NCBI RefSeq assembly: GCF_036785885.1
Contig: NC_092317.1
Span: 9,674,501-9,738,500 of the forward strand
Source: Coffea arabica
Lineage: Eukaryota > Streptophyta > Magnoliopsida > Gentianales > Rubiaceae
Length of the DNA stretch: 64,000 nt
Reading direction: 5' to 3'
In this document: positions 37,587-48,622 of the stretch, one piece after another
How the letters are laid out: every line of letters begins with the position of its first letter
How positions within the stretch are numbered: position 1 is the first letter of the stretch
Program-made: the position numbers and the translations under genes
The notes under the pieces: generated by a model
What the model was told of the DNA's origin: nothing
Databases searched by the model: none
Seen by the model: the letters and a program-made list of their open reading frames with translations, nothing else

Positions 37587-37700
37587 GTGACTACACTTCT
37601 ATGCCTTCAGACCCAGAATATTTTCTGCTCTGGAATAGCCCGCATGTTTTCTGAGTTTCCTTGACGTTGATCTCATATCCTATTCTACATTTCTGAAGTC
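37587..37700. repeat. Segment shared with 30559-30593 and 50340-50465
   Basis: GACCCAGAATATTTTCTGCT plus flanks recurs in direct orientation at 30559-30593 (short copy, on the other side of the fold-back). It also recurs at about 50340-50465 in the 3' flank of the BBE-like gene, where matching extends through AATAGCC and TGATCTCATATCC-like words. The nature of the segment is unknown. A conserved 3' flank of duplicated genes and a dispersed repeat are both possible. Confidence 0.55.
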
Positions 37701-37777
37701 TAAGCACATCATCCCTGTTCTGTTTGATAATGCCTCCCATGGGTCCAAGAATATAAAGACCATTTGCATGATTTTAA

Positions 37778-39062
37778 GAGAAAAATGCAGTTTTGGTACC
37801 TATACTTTGATGCACAAGCGATTTTAGTCCCTAAATTTTGGACGAAAATAAATTTAGTACCCGAACTTTCAAATTTTGAGCACATTAAGTACCCTTGACG
37901 ATTTTTTCCCAAATTGTTACCGGAAAAAGCCATGTGACCGTCACGTGTTCGGCCACAATTGTATAAAAAAAAATAGAAAAATGCAATTTTGGTACTCAAA
38001 CTTTGACGCACGAGCGGTTTTAGTCCCTAAATTTTGGACAAAAACAAATTTGGTACCTGAATTTTCAAATTTTGAGCACATTAAGTACCCTTGACAATTT
38101 TTTCCCAAATTGTTACCGAAAAAAGCCATGTGACAGTCACGTGTCCAGCCATAATTGTATTAAAAAAAAGGCCAAAAAAAGGTCAAATGCCATTCTAATA
38201 CTAAGTATTAAATTTAAGGACTAATAGCGTAATAAAGAAAAAATTCAAGGACTAAATAACATCACATGAGTCAATTAAAAAAAAAAGAAGAAGAAAACGA
38301 TGTAAAATTCTACCAAACTTATTTCTATCTTTGTTCCATCTCTCTCTCTCTCTCTCCCCAAAGAAAACCTAAGAACCGAACTTCAACAAAAATTCAAGTT
38401 GAGCATGACGTGATCCAGCATATGTCAAAGACAACATGAAGACTGATCTTGATAATTGTGTTCTTATAGTTGCTCTTGTTCACCTCATTTTCATCCTCCA
38501 ATCTTGATACTGAGGTACACTTAAAATTGCTTCCAGCTCTTTCCCAACTGTTTTTCCATTGTGTCAGTATCCCCTTCTTGTTAAAATTGCTTCCAACTGC
38601 TTTGTCCCAAGGACTAGTTCAAGTTTCTTGTATCAAGTTAGGTAGCAGAATACATGACCTTTGTGAAATACAGGATTACACATCATTATTTACACCTTTG
38701 TGGCTTGATTCTTAGATTAATGTACTGGAATTGGAGCTCATTTGTATCGGTTCTTGGGTTTTGTTGACTCATGTGATGTTATTTAGTCCTTGGATTTTTT
38801 ATTTATTATGCTATTAGTCCTTAAATTTAATACTTAGTATTAGAATGACATTTGACATTTTTTTGGCCTTTTTTTATACAATTGTGGCTGGACATGTAAC
38901 TGTCACATGGCTTTTTCCGGTAACAATTTAGGAAAAAATCGTCAAGGGTATTTAATGTGTTCAAAATTTGAAAGTTCGGGTACCAAATTTGTTTTCGTCC
39001 AAAATTTGAGGACTAAAACCGCTCGTGCGTCAAAGTTTGGGCACAAAAACTGCATTTTTCTC
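37778..39062. mobile_element. Fold-back transposon with a 9-bp target duplication (Mutator-like size)
   Basis: Ends are perfect 17-bp inverted repeats, GAGAAAAATGCAGTTTT, and the long arms continue inward (left to about 38.27 kb, right from about 38.76 kb). TGATTTTAA repeats directly outside both ends (37769-37777, 39063-39071). The 9-bp duplication is typical of Mutator-like elements. The left arm contains its terminal roughly 200 bp twice in tandem (about 37778-37975 and 37977-38175), while the right arm has it once. The spacer has no transposase frame, so it is non-autonomous. Confidence 0.88.
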
Positions 39063-39071
39063 TGATTTTAA

Positions 39072-40098
39072 TTCCACGTGAACAGTTTCGGATGTCAATT
39101 TTTTATTGAATTAGATGAAATATCAATCAAACAGGTGATTCCAACTTGCCTCTGACAAAGATCATTGAGACACTAAGCTCCTGAGTCAAGGACAATAAAA
39201 TCGTTTCAACCAGTCGCTGAAGTAACTCTCGATAATTTTGGATATTGACATTACGATAAAAAAAATGAAAGTCCAATCAAATTATACTTACTGATTAATG
39301 TCCACTAACATTAGTTTCTGTTGGCCTGATAAGTATACGAGAGAATGGATGTTGACCTCGTACCCTTGTCATCGATTTGGCCAATCAAATCAATGTACCT
39401 TTCATTTTCGTAGCCTTAATTTTTCTTTTTAGAAAACTCAGAATTGCAGTGTGCTCTACTTGAAAGTGCAGGAGCAAAGTGCATTTCCATCCCACCATTT
39501 CTTACTTGAAACATCAGGTTTTGTACTCATTTTCCTCTTTAGTAACTCTTTAAATTTCTGGGCTTCCGTGTCTAGTCTTGTTTTATTGTCATTGATCATA
39601 TTTGGCCATTAAAATTTATGGGATTGTCTCTTCTTTTCCCCCCTTCTGATGGTATATTTTGTCACTGACCACATTTCATGTGATTTTTGTGTAGTTTCGT
39701 GAAAAAAGATTTAGGATTCTTCATTATATCATGAAATAAGGGAATGAAAGTAATCTAAGAAGTGAAGAAAGGCTTACCTTTTTTCTCAAACGTTTTTACA
39801 ACACCACTTTGCATAAATTAGAAGTTACAGAAAAAGTATTTGATAGAGATAATAAAACAAAAGAATAAGAAATTTATACAAATGTATCCTTTGGATGGTG
39901 AATAAAACCGAAGACAAAAGTTTTTTGCTGTATCAATTAGAAAAATTTGTTAAGTGTCACAAAATATGACAAACTCTTACTGATGTTATGGTGCAGAGAA
40001 TACCTTTTGAGAGACATACTAAAGCACACCATCATAGCTGTATTCCAAATGAATACTGATCTCCTCTCCATTCCAGGAAATTGCAAGGAAAAACTTCA
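39072..40098. other. Upstream region of CYP71 copy B
   Basis: AT-rich sequence without ORFs or recognised elements. It should include the promoter and 5' UTR of the P450 gene starting at 40099. No clear TATA box was assigned. Confidence 0.4.
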
Positions 40099-41774
40099 AT
40101 GGATCTCCTTGAATGGCAGAGGGAAAGCTTTCTATGCATCATATTTGCAACAATATCAATGGTTCTGGTGCTAAAGTTGCTGTTGAAGAAGAAGGAAAGC
40201 AGAAATGGCAAACTCCCACCATGTCCCCCAAAACTTCCCATCATTGGTAACCTGCATCTGCTTGGTAATATGCCTCATGAATCTCTTCACATCCTTGCCA
40301 AGAAGTATGGTCCTATCATGTTCTTGCAGCTTGGGCAGGTGCCAACAATAGTGATTTCATCAGCTATATTAGCGAAGGAAGCACTGACAACCTTTGATCT
40401 AGCCCTGTCAAATAGGCCTCGAATATTTTCAGCCAAACACCTTTTCTACAACTGCACTGATATGGCTTTCTCTCCATACGGTGCCTACTGGCGAAATATA
40501 CGCAAAATATGTATCCTTGAGGTACTAAGTGCAAAAAGAGTTCAGTCATTTGGCTTCGCAAGGCAAGAAGAAGTTGCTAATCTAGTTCATCGTGTAGCAG
40601 AATCGTACCCCAGTCCCACCAATTTAAGCCATATGCTTGGATTATATGCAAATAATCTCCTCTGTCGCATTGCATTTGGTAAAGATTTCTCACACGGAGG
40701 AGACCATGTTCGGCATAATTTTCAAAAGCTGCTTGAAGAGTATCAAATGTTGCTGGGAGGATTCAGCATTGGAGACTTCTTCCCATCCATGGAATTTCTA
40801 CACAAATTTACCGGGATGGAATCAAGACTAAAAGACACTTTCAGACGCTTTGACCAGTTTTTTGATGAGATTTTGGAGGAACATCGAAATCCGGAGAACA
40901 GGAAAGACCACAAGGACCTGGTGGATGTGTTACTTGAAATACAAAAACATGGGGATCCTGAAACTCCTCTCACCACTGACAATATCAAAGCAATAATTTT
41001 GGTTAGTTAGAGCAAAGTTCTTGTTTCATTCTTGACTCCAGCTTAATCCTACTAGAAGAATCAAATGCTCTGCTCAAAACTATTATTTTCTAATGCTGTC
41101 TTACTTAGCTCCAGTTTCTAATTGCTTCGATATTGTTGATGCAGGACATGTTTGCAGCAGGTACAGATACAAACTTCATCACCTTGGATTGGACAATGAC
41201 AGAGCTCATAATGAACCCCCAGGTGCTACGAAAAGCACAGGCCGAGGTCAGAAGTATTGTTGGAGAAAGAAGATCAGTTTCAGAGACTGACCTGTCTCAC
41301 TTGCACTACATGAGAGCTGTTGTGAAGGAAACTTTTAGGCTACATCCCCCAGCTCCAGTATTACTCCCTAGAGAATCCATGGAGGAAGTGACAATTGATG
41401 GCTATCCCATTCCTTCCAAAACAAGGTTCTTCATCAATGCTTGGGCAATGGGAAGAGACCCTGAAACATGGGAAAATCCAGACATATTTGAACCAGAGAG
41501 GTTCATGAATAGTCCTATTGATTTCAAGGGCCAAGATTTTGAGCTCATACCATTTGGTGCCGGTAGACGAATGTGTCCTGCTGTTACATTTAGTACAGCA
41601 ACATTTGAGCTTGCTTTAGCTCAACTTCTGCATAGCTTTGATTGGGAGCTTCCTCCAGGAGTTAAAGCAAAAGATTTGGACCTGACTGAAGCTTTTGGCA
41701 TCACCATGCACAAAATATCTCCTCTCATGGTGCTTGCAAAACCAAACTTTTCTGAAGGTCTCAATGGAAAATAG
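40099..41774 (+). CDS. Cytochrome P450, CYP71 clan (copy B)
   Basis: ER-bound haem monooxygenase, close paralogue of copy A at 24556-26189. Exons 40099-41001 (301 codons) and 41145-41774 (209 codons plus stop), 510 residues. The 143-bp phase-0 intron has the same position and exact length as in copy A. Features: anchor (SFLCIIFATISMVLVLKLLL), hinge LPPCPPKLPIIGN, AGTDT, KETFR, FEPERF, and haem loop PFGAGRRMCPAVTF with Cys445. Copy B repeats copy A's Ala in place of the usual haem-loop Gly, so this is a lineage feature and not decay. The C-terminus carries a short extra tail (SEGLNGK). The ATG at 40099 is the first that gives the anchor; the frame upstream opens only with TTG. The gene is intact, and its orientation opposite to copy A implies an inverted duplication. 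Confidence 0.93.
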
Positions 41775-43593
41775 AGACCAATCTGAGAGGTGTGATTCCA
41801 TGAAATCGCTTCTAAGGAAAAATGCTATGTCCCTGAACAACTGGTATTTCTTTCGGTCAAATTATATAGTCTTAAGTACCTTGAATAACCGAAGGCGGGG
41901 CATATTCACAGTTATGTCCAGTCTTTGTACCTGTTACAGGAATCAATGTGCAATAGTACTAACTCTGTGTATTCAGATTTTGTAATTAATGCACCAACGA
42001 CAAGCACCAGAATGAAAGCTTAATTGTGTCAGCTCCAAGTCCCCGATAGGTAAAGATAGAATGACCAAAAACTAAAGCAAGTTAAACTAAATTGTGCTTC
42101 AATTAAAGATTGCTTCAGAGCCGTCTGAAAATTGATATGGTAGCAGCAATATATATTCACGAAATACATCTGCCTGTTCTGTGAAAATTCACAACTAGCA
42201 AACTTCTCAAGTATAAACTGGCCAACTTCTCACAGGTCCAGGCGGTTCTCGCAGCAAGAATTCACCGAGATAACATTATTCCGCAAACACCTACATTCTT
42301 TGAATACATCCCACTAATTGTTTGGATCTTGAAATTAAATGTAGAAGAAAATTGGAAGTCTTTGATGATCTCGCAGGCTTTTTTTTTTTTTAATTAACCT
42401 CACAGAAAGGACAGTAACATGGGCTTTATATTCAACTGTAATTTTCCTCCTCTGGCTTCCTCAGGGAGGCATTTTCTTTGATATCATATTGTTTGAAGGT
42501 CAAAAAAGTGGGGGGAGTTAGTCAAGCATAGAACTTGAATCAAGACAAATTGAATATCCATCGTCAATTGTATCATCATAATATTTTTAGGTTCACCGGT
42601 AGTGTAGAATCAGGACAAAATGATAAAATCAGAATTCAGTATCTTCTTTATTGGATCCTAACGAGTGTCATACATTAGCGTGACGCGGAGTTTAATCGAT
42701 CTACTCTCCTTGTAATGTTCGAAACTCTAGTATTTGGTTGGTGCAACTTGCAAGACTATGCCGTCGGTAGAAACTAGAAAGTTGGATCATCCAATTGAGC
42801 TACCAATTTTCTAATTAATGGTCTCTCAATAAATTAAGCTATAGTACAGTAAAAACCGTGTTTCTATTTTTTTTTTTTGATAAAAATCAAATTTCATTAA
42901 CAAATTACAAGAACCGTGTTTGTACATCGCTGCTTTAATAGCCTGTTAAACATGCACTAGAAATTACAGATTTGTAATTTAATCAATATAATAGATTTGA
43001 AAAATTATGAACAACTCTGAAAAATACAAGAAATTTTAAAGTTGTCTTCTAATAGATAAATCACTGCAATCCTCTCCTATACATGATGCAATCTATTAAT
43101 CAACGGTTTTAAACTCCAATGATGATGATGACATCTATCAAAATAGATCAAAGATCCAAAAAAATTTTAGATCTAACAACCAAATCTGAAATAAATTTAG
43201 ATCTAATCAACAAAAAAAAGAAAAAAAAAACAAAAATCTCCACAAGAATCTCTGGGGAAATAGAAAATTCTGTTAATAGAAAATGAAAACTCTTACTAAG
43301 AAAACTTAGGAGAGACTTTATTAAAAAATTAAATAAAACAAACTGAAATTCATGGGACGTGGTCTCCCTCCTTAAGGGGAAGGCCTTTGAAAAGGGAAGA
43401 AGAAGAGAGAAGAGAGAAGTTGAAAACCATGTTTCTATTTTGTTGTTGGTTTTATATCCAAATCCTATGTTTTGTCATTGCACTACCACTTGACAATAAA
43501 AACAACTCCCAAATTGGACTCAGCAAAACCTGGTTCTGCATAAATTCAATGGTTAACTAAGCGTGTTTGCTGAAATGGTATGCTGAAATGGTA
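41775..43593. other. Intergenic, including sequence homologous to the BBE-like 5' flank
   Basis: From about 42.82 kb, words such as CTCAATAAATTAAGC and GTTGTTGGTTTTATAT correspond to the 47.99-48.15 kb region upstream of the intact BBE-like gene. The duplicated block therefore included upstream DNA. The A-rich tract near 43.2 kb is unassigned. Confidence 0.5.
42864..42911 (-). mobile_element. Very short 5'-truncated LINE (L1-type) insertion
   Basis: A 48-bp insert that, on the minus strand, reads TTGTTAATGAAATTTGATTT and ends in a poly(A) run, like plant L1 3' ends. It is flanked by a 10-bp target duplication, AACCGTGTTT (42854-42863 and 42912-42921). Confidence 0.7.
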
Positions 43594-44256
43594 TCCTTTC
43601 TTCTTCCTTTTCTTTCTACATTCAACTCCCTACCCTCTGCAGCATCAGACCTGATCTATGGCAATTTTGCTAATTGCCTAATAAAGATAGGGATCCCCAA
43701 TGACCAAATATCAAGAATTCTTTACAGCCCCATGAATGTTTCCTATAATTCAGATCTACAAGCCCATACAAGAAATGGCCTTACACAAGGGCGACATGTA
43801 CCCCAAAACCACTTCTAGCCCCCTATAAGGGCTACAAGCCCATGTTTTTTATCATTACGGTGAAAGAATGAGTGAAATTCCAGAAAGTGAAGCGCCTTTC
43901 CCTCATCGATCTGGGATCCTGTTCATGATTGAATATTCAGTGAACTGGCATGAAGAAGATCCTGCATTTGCCAAGAAGTACATAGAGCAGACAAGGGAAC
44001 TACACAGTTTATTGACACCTTTTGTTCCAAAAAGTCCTAGGCAGGCTTTTCTGAATTATAGGTACCTTGATATTGATACTACAGGACAGACAATGAGTTA
44101 CAATGAAGGAAGAGTTTATGGGATCAAATATTTCAAGGATAACTTTTACAGATTGGTGAAAGTCAAGTCCATGGTAGATCCTGAAAATTTCTTCAGGAAT
44201 GAGCTGAGTATCGGACTCTGCCTCTCAGGCCACTCTAATGGGGGTACAATAATGCT
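43594..44256 (+). pseudogene. BBE-like oxidase pseudogene with the central FAD region deleted
   Basis: Two collinear pieces match the intact gene at 48623-50224. 43594-43815 matches its start (signal peptide FLLPFLSTFNSLPSAASDL, then QISRILYSPMNVSY). 43851-44256 matches its end (RMSEIPESEAPFPHR to DPENFFRNE). About 975 bp is missing, roughly residues 81-405 of the paralogue, including both covalent FAD attachment residues. Near the end a small indel shifts the frame, so the usual RPF-type terminus is lost and translation would run on to 44368. It cannot encode a working oxidase. It is a tandem duplicate of the gene 5 kb downstream and shares upstream sequence with it. Confidence 0.92.
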
Positions 44257-44432
44257 ACTATTATTGAAAATTTCCAAAGATAGTATAGATTTTGATTTTC
44301 CAAAAGGATTTCATTGTGTTTCCACACAACAATCTAACAACAGGAAAAACACAAAACATGATAATTAAAGTCTCTAGAATTGAAGTTGATTGTAATTAGT
44401 GTTGGGCTGGCCCAAACAATTCTATGTATAAA

Positions 44433-46004
44433 TCCTTATACTATATAAGAATGAGTTTAAAACTTTAATTTCAACAGCAAGAGTGGCCTTTTTTTTTGGA
44501 AATGTGAGAGTGTTTGGAGTGCAATTAGAGTATTGAATATGAGTCATTATAACTAATTTAGTTTTGTTGTAATTACTTGGATGACCTTTTAAACATTTAA
44601 AGCTAGGGGTAAGTTTGATATGTGACAGTGTTTGATATCCGATTAAACATCGGGTACAACTGAATTCAGCTTGTGTTTTAGTGAAATTACATAAATGCCC
44701 TTCTAATCATTTAATTGTATTAACATCTAAGTCTTTTAATTTCTTAAAGCCTTTCTCATCAGTTATTTGCAAAGTTATGATATATAGATGTTAAAACACA
44801 ATTAATGTCAATTAGTAGAGAAGTCTGGTTTCTCGACCGTTACCCCCATCTATTCAAATTCATTTCATTTACTTATAGGTTTTGTTCCAGCACAATCATA
44901 CAGTATATTGAATTCGGATATTTCTACATTAGCTACTCCTCTTCTCCATTTTGCAACACCTTTTTCAATAGGTATGTTTTTTTTTTAACCAATCTACTTT
45001 TTGGTTGTAAAAAATCTGTAATATTGCAAGTTGTATGTGCAATAACTTTTTAGTGTTTTAATTCAATTGTCCATGTTAGACAAGCTTGATACGTAAGAGA
45101 CCACATTTGTTAATTGTTATTTATGGTTTAAAATAAGTTTATCATCATAAATTTTCCCATTTATAGATTGCATCTACTTCTTTTGTTGTTTTAACTATTA
45201 GTTAGGGTAATTTCAAATCGTTTGCTACTTTATTGACTATTCCATTTAGACAATTTTTCACTTCATCTGATTTGCCAATATGTTTAACTATCTACTTAAA
45301 ACTATTTGGCTAATAATCTAAAGTATGTACCTCATTACTTTTAATTGTTTTTCTTGAATTGAGTGGATTAGGATGCTTTAGTACTTTTTTGAGGTAATTA
45401 TTCCTCTAAATTAGCATGTTAGTTGTTGTATATCTTTGCAACTAATACAAAACTGATATTTCATGATTGTAACCCCTATCGAGAAGGAGATGCTTTGCTA
45501 TATGTCCTAAATCATATAATAAATTATAATTAATTGCTTGCTCAATGTGAAGGCCTCGTGATGATATATGTCCTTGGAATCAATATAAATTCAAGAATTT
45601 GGCTTGCAAGAACCGAAATTCCACTAGCAATGATTTCCTCAAGTATGCTAATTGTTCAAATCTCACTTATATGACAAGATAATTTGGTGGATTGCCCTCA
45701 TATCAAGATTAAATTCAAACTAAATAACAAATTTTAATATCCCTAAAATGCATGAGCAGATATAAATAGGTCTTTTATTATACTAGGTTAGATGCAAAGT
45801 AGTTGATCGTATCTTATAATTATGTTTTATTGCATATTATATTTTTTGACACAATATGTAACTTATGATTTTTTTAAATTTAATATCATATAATAAAATT
45901 TTCATACTTCAATTCTTATACTAGAAAATGCCAAATAATAATTATTAACCATCTTTAATTATAGGCACTAAACTCCCACGCGTTGCGTGGGCTTTTCCCC
46001 CTAG
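44433..46004 (+). mobile_element. Non-autonomous Helitron
   Basis: Starts TCCTTATACTATATAAG after an A and ends in hairpin CCCACGCGTTGCGTGGG (7-bp stem, 3-nt loop), then CTTTTCCCC and CTAG, followed by T. A 5' TC, a 3' hairpin about 10 nt before CTRR, insertion between A and T, and no target duplication are the Helitron signature. The interior (about 1.57 kb) is AT-rich with no Rep/helicase frame and no recognisable captured gene. Confidence 0.75.
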
Positions 46005-48558
46005 TATATATTATATAAAGATAAATAATATTTGCACTCTAATAAAATTCTCAAACACTCTAAACTTGTAATTTTTTTGTTAAAAATGATATAAAGATCC
46101 AAAACCTATATTCTCTAACAATGTGAATAAAAAAACTACCCCCAAGGCATAGTAAATGATCGGTTTGCATTATTTTCATAGAGACCACTACAGTTTGGAT
46201 TACAAAATCTCGGTTAAAGTTGTAAAAGTCCACTAAAGAATAATGAACGAGTCCAAAAATAATGCTCAACTCCAAATCAAAATGACTAGTACTTAAGAAT
46301 TACCAAATAAGTTATACACATAAAGAATTTATAGAATAATAATTTTAAAAAAATTTCCTCCATTATTAATATTACAACAATTTAGGACTGATATAAGAAT
46401 AGTGAAAATAAGACAAATTGAAAAGATGAAACAGGAAGAGTTACCGATAAATGCATAGATGGCCAATTCGTCTCTTAGAATATTTTATATGTTTTTGTAT
46501 CATTTCATTAACCAAAAAAAAAAAAAAAAAGAAGAGGATGGAGTACTTAGAGCATTTTTGGGATTGCCAATATCAGTTGTCTATATTAATAACACTCTAT
46601 AGAGTTTATAAGTATACAATTATAATGTAAAAACCTAATATGTATAATTATATGAGAGTATATAGTTATTATTACATATTGTATATATTTACAGCATATT
46701 TTAATTATGAACTTGTGCTCAGCCCCAAGTATGCTCGGAATTCCATTATTTTTGTGAGTCGAGTATGATCTTCACAGTAAGAGGTCAAAGCTCAAAACCC
46801 AGAAATTCTATTACTTTTGTGATTCGAACCTCGAAATGCCAAAGCCTACCTTGAATAACTCGGTTGATAGCCCTGGGTCTTTCTTTAACATGAAACAGTG
46901 ACTATGAAGTCACGTAGTTGATTACTCAAAATTCTCCGTCACTTTCATCCTTAACTTTTTAGTTGTTTTTTTTCCCCAAATTAACAGCATCATCTAACCA
47001 TTCATACAACAAAAATTTATTCTCTCTTGTGATTCTCAACTAAATAGGGAAAACGAGGGAATCCATTAAATGAGGAGGCACTTGCAGTCAGATTAGCTCT
47101 CCTAATGGCCAAGGAAGCTGACTGCAGGAGAGTGGAAATACAATCTAACTGTAAAGCACTCATTCATAAGATCCATGCTCAGGAGACTCAGGTCAGTGAA
47201 ACTGCAAAATTCGGATTCTTGAATTGAGAGAGCTGTTTGAACAATGTATATATCCAAAGGAAAGAAATGCTTGTAATCATAGGTAGCTCAATTTGCACTT
47301 TAGTTAGTTAATGATGTCAAATGGGATTCTAGTATTCCACTGTCACTTATTTATTTCTTTAATCAAGAGCATCGACCAATTGCTATTTCTTAATGTCCAA
47401 AGTGATAGAGAAAGATTTTTTACAACTATTGCCTCTCGGATCTTCTAGTGTCACTGCTCGGGCCATTGCCGGCCTGAGATGGCTTCTTCAAAGCATGCTT
47501 ACATGGTGGCCTGAAGGCGACTTAAAGTCACTACAGGAGGAGAAGGCGACTTTAAAATAGTCATTTGAGATGGCGATTTTGATTTGTTTTTCTATTTTCT
47601 TTTTCTACTTTTTCACCCAAAGTGAGTCATCTAGCTAAAATAACAAAGCGAGTCACCTTTATAAATGGCGAAATCTCTACTGTTGGAAAACTTCAAAATT
47701 TACTATTATTTTCATAATTTAAAAAAAAAGGATTATTTAGGTAATTCACTCCATCAATCCTATTCTTGTATTCGAATCATTCTACAACAATTCAATGAGG
47801 TAGCCCTCCTCAAGCTTGATTTTGCCATGCCTCCCTTGTTAGAAGCCACCGAGTTTATCAATCGTTTCTTCTCGTCCATATTTGCGGGATTCCTGTTGCT
47901 TAATCTTCGAAAATTTATCGTTTGGACAGTGAAAGATTTTGGCTGCTGGTGGAAGATAAACTAATCTCTGCTTGAGCTGGCAAATGCCAATTAAGATTGG
48001 TCTTTCAATAAATTAAGCCATATTTACGATATGTTTTTTGTTTTCTTGCTGGTTTGCGAGGAATCTTGGGTTTAGAAGGCCAGTGCACAAACAGATAAAC
48101 ATGTTTTTCCTTTCTTGTTGGTTTGTATATAAATTTATGAACTTTGTTGGAAACTAATATTTGTTCACGTGAAAGTGGACGGCTAAAATGCTAAATCTTT
48201 TGTGTACAATTGAAAAAATACATAGTTTTGGGTGTATAATTATCGTAAAAATTTAATTACTACCTCAAAGAAAAAAAAATACGTAGTTTTTGATGTATAG
48301 ATATTGTCACCTTATAGTATATTTATGTATAAACTCTTTTTAAAAAAATTGGGATTGTAGTTCAATAGTTGGAATAAAATAATTTCTTGATATAGATATG
48401 TGAAAATGCTATTTATAATTCTTTATTTAAATTATTTATCTATTAATCAAGTTGAATAATATGCCAAATGTGGAACATGTCTACTGTTGGTTCTGAATTA
48501 ATGAGCAATTCACTCATAGCCTAGGGGTGCATATTGCTAGTAACTTAAATTCACCAAG
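46005..48558. other. AT-rich intergenic DNA between the Helitron and the BBE-like gene
   Basis: Apart from the RNase H-like fragment at 47048-47197, only AT-rich spacer was seen. From about 47.99 kb the sequence matches the 5' flank of the BBE-like pseudogene. The 99-codon ORF at 47665-47964 has no recognised domain. Confidence 0.45.
47048..47197 (+). pseudogene. Fragment of a plant RNase H-like (RVT_3) domain
   Basis: An uninterrupted frame encodes NEEALAVRLALLMAKEADC, then RRVEIQSNCKALIHKI. This follows the RVT_3 pattern of plant LINEs and derived host proteins (EAxAxRxAL...A...VxxESDCxxxV). The usual catalytic Asp of the SDC motif is Asn here. Only about 50 residues remain, with no start or flanking RT, so it is a relic. 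Confidence 0.6.
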
Positions 48559-48565
48559 TATAAAT
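48559..48565 (+). promoter_or_regulatory. Probable TATA box of the BBE-like gene
   Basis: TATAAAT lies 58 bp before the ATG at 48623, which would place transcription start near 48590 and give a short leader. Confidence 0.5.
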
Positions 48566-48622
48566 TGGTATGGTACATGGAAATTGTGATCAACACCAAG
48601 TCCGCATCTTAGATTGCCTGCA

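Noticed and set aside
37876-38129. Overlapping ORFs on both strands near 38 kb
   Set aside because: They lie in the inverted and tandem arms of the fold-back element and repeat the same translated motifs, so they are not genes.
46730-46880. GGTTCGAATC-like B box on the minus strand suggesting a tRNA-derived SINE
   Set aside because: No convincing A box at the right distance, no poly(A) or T tail and no target duplication.
47665-47964. 99-codon plus-strand ORF
   Set aside because: No domain, signal or homologue recognised; AT-rich region where chance ORFs are common.
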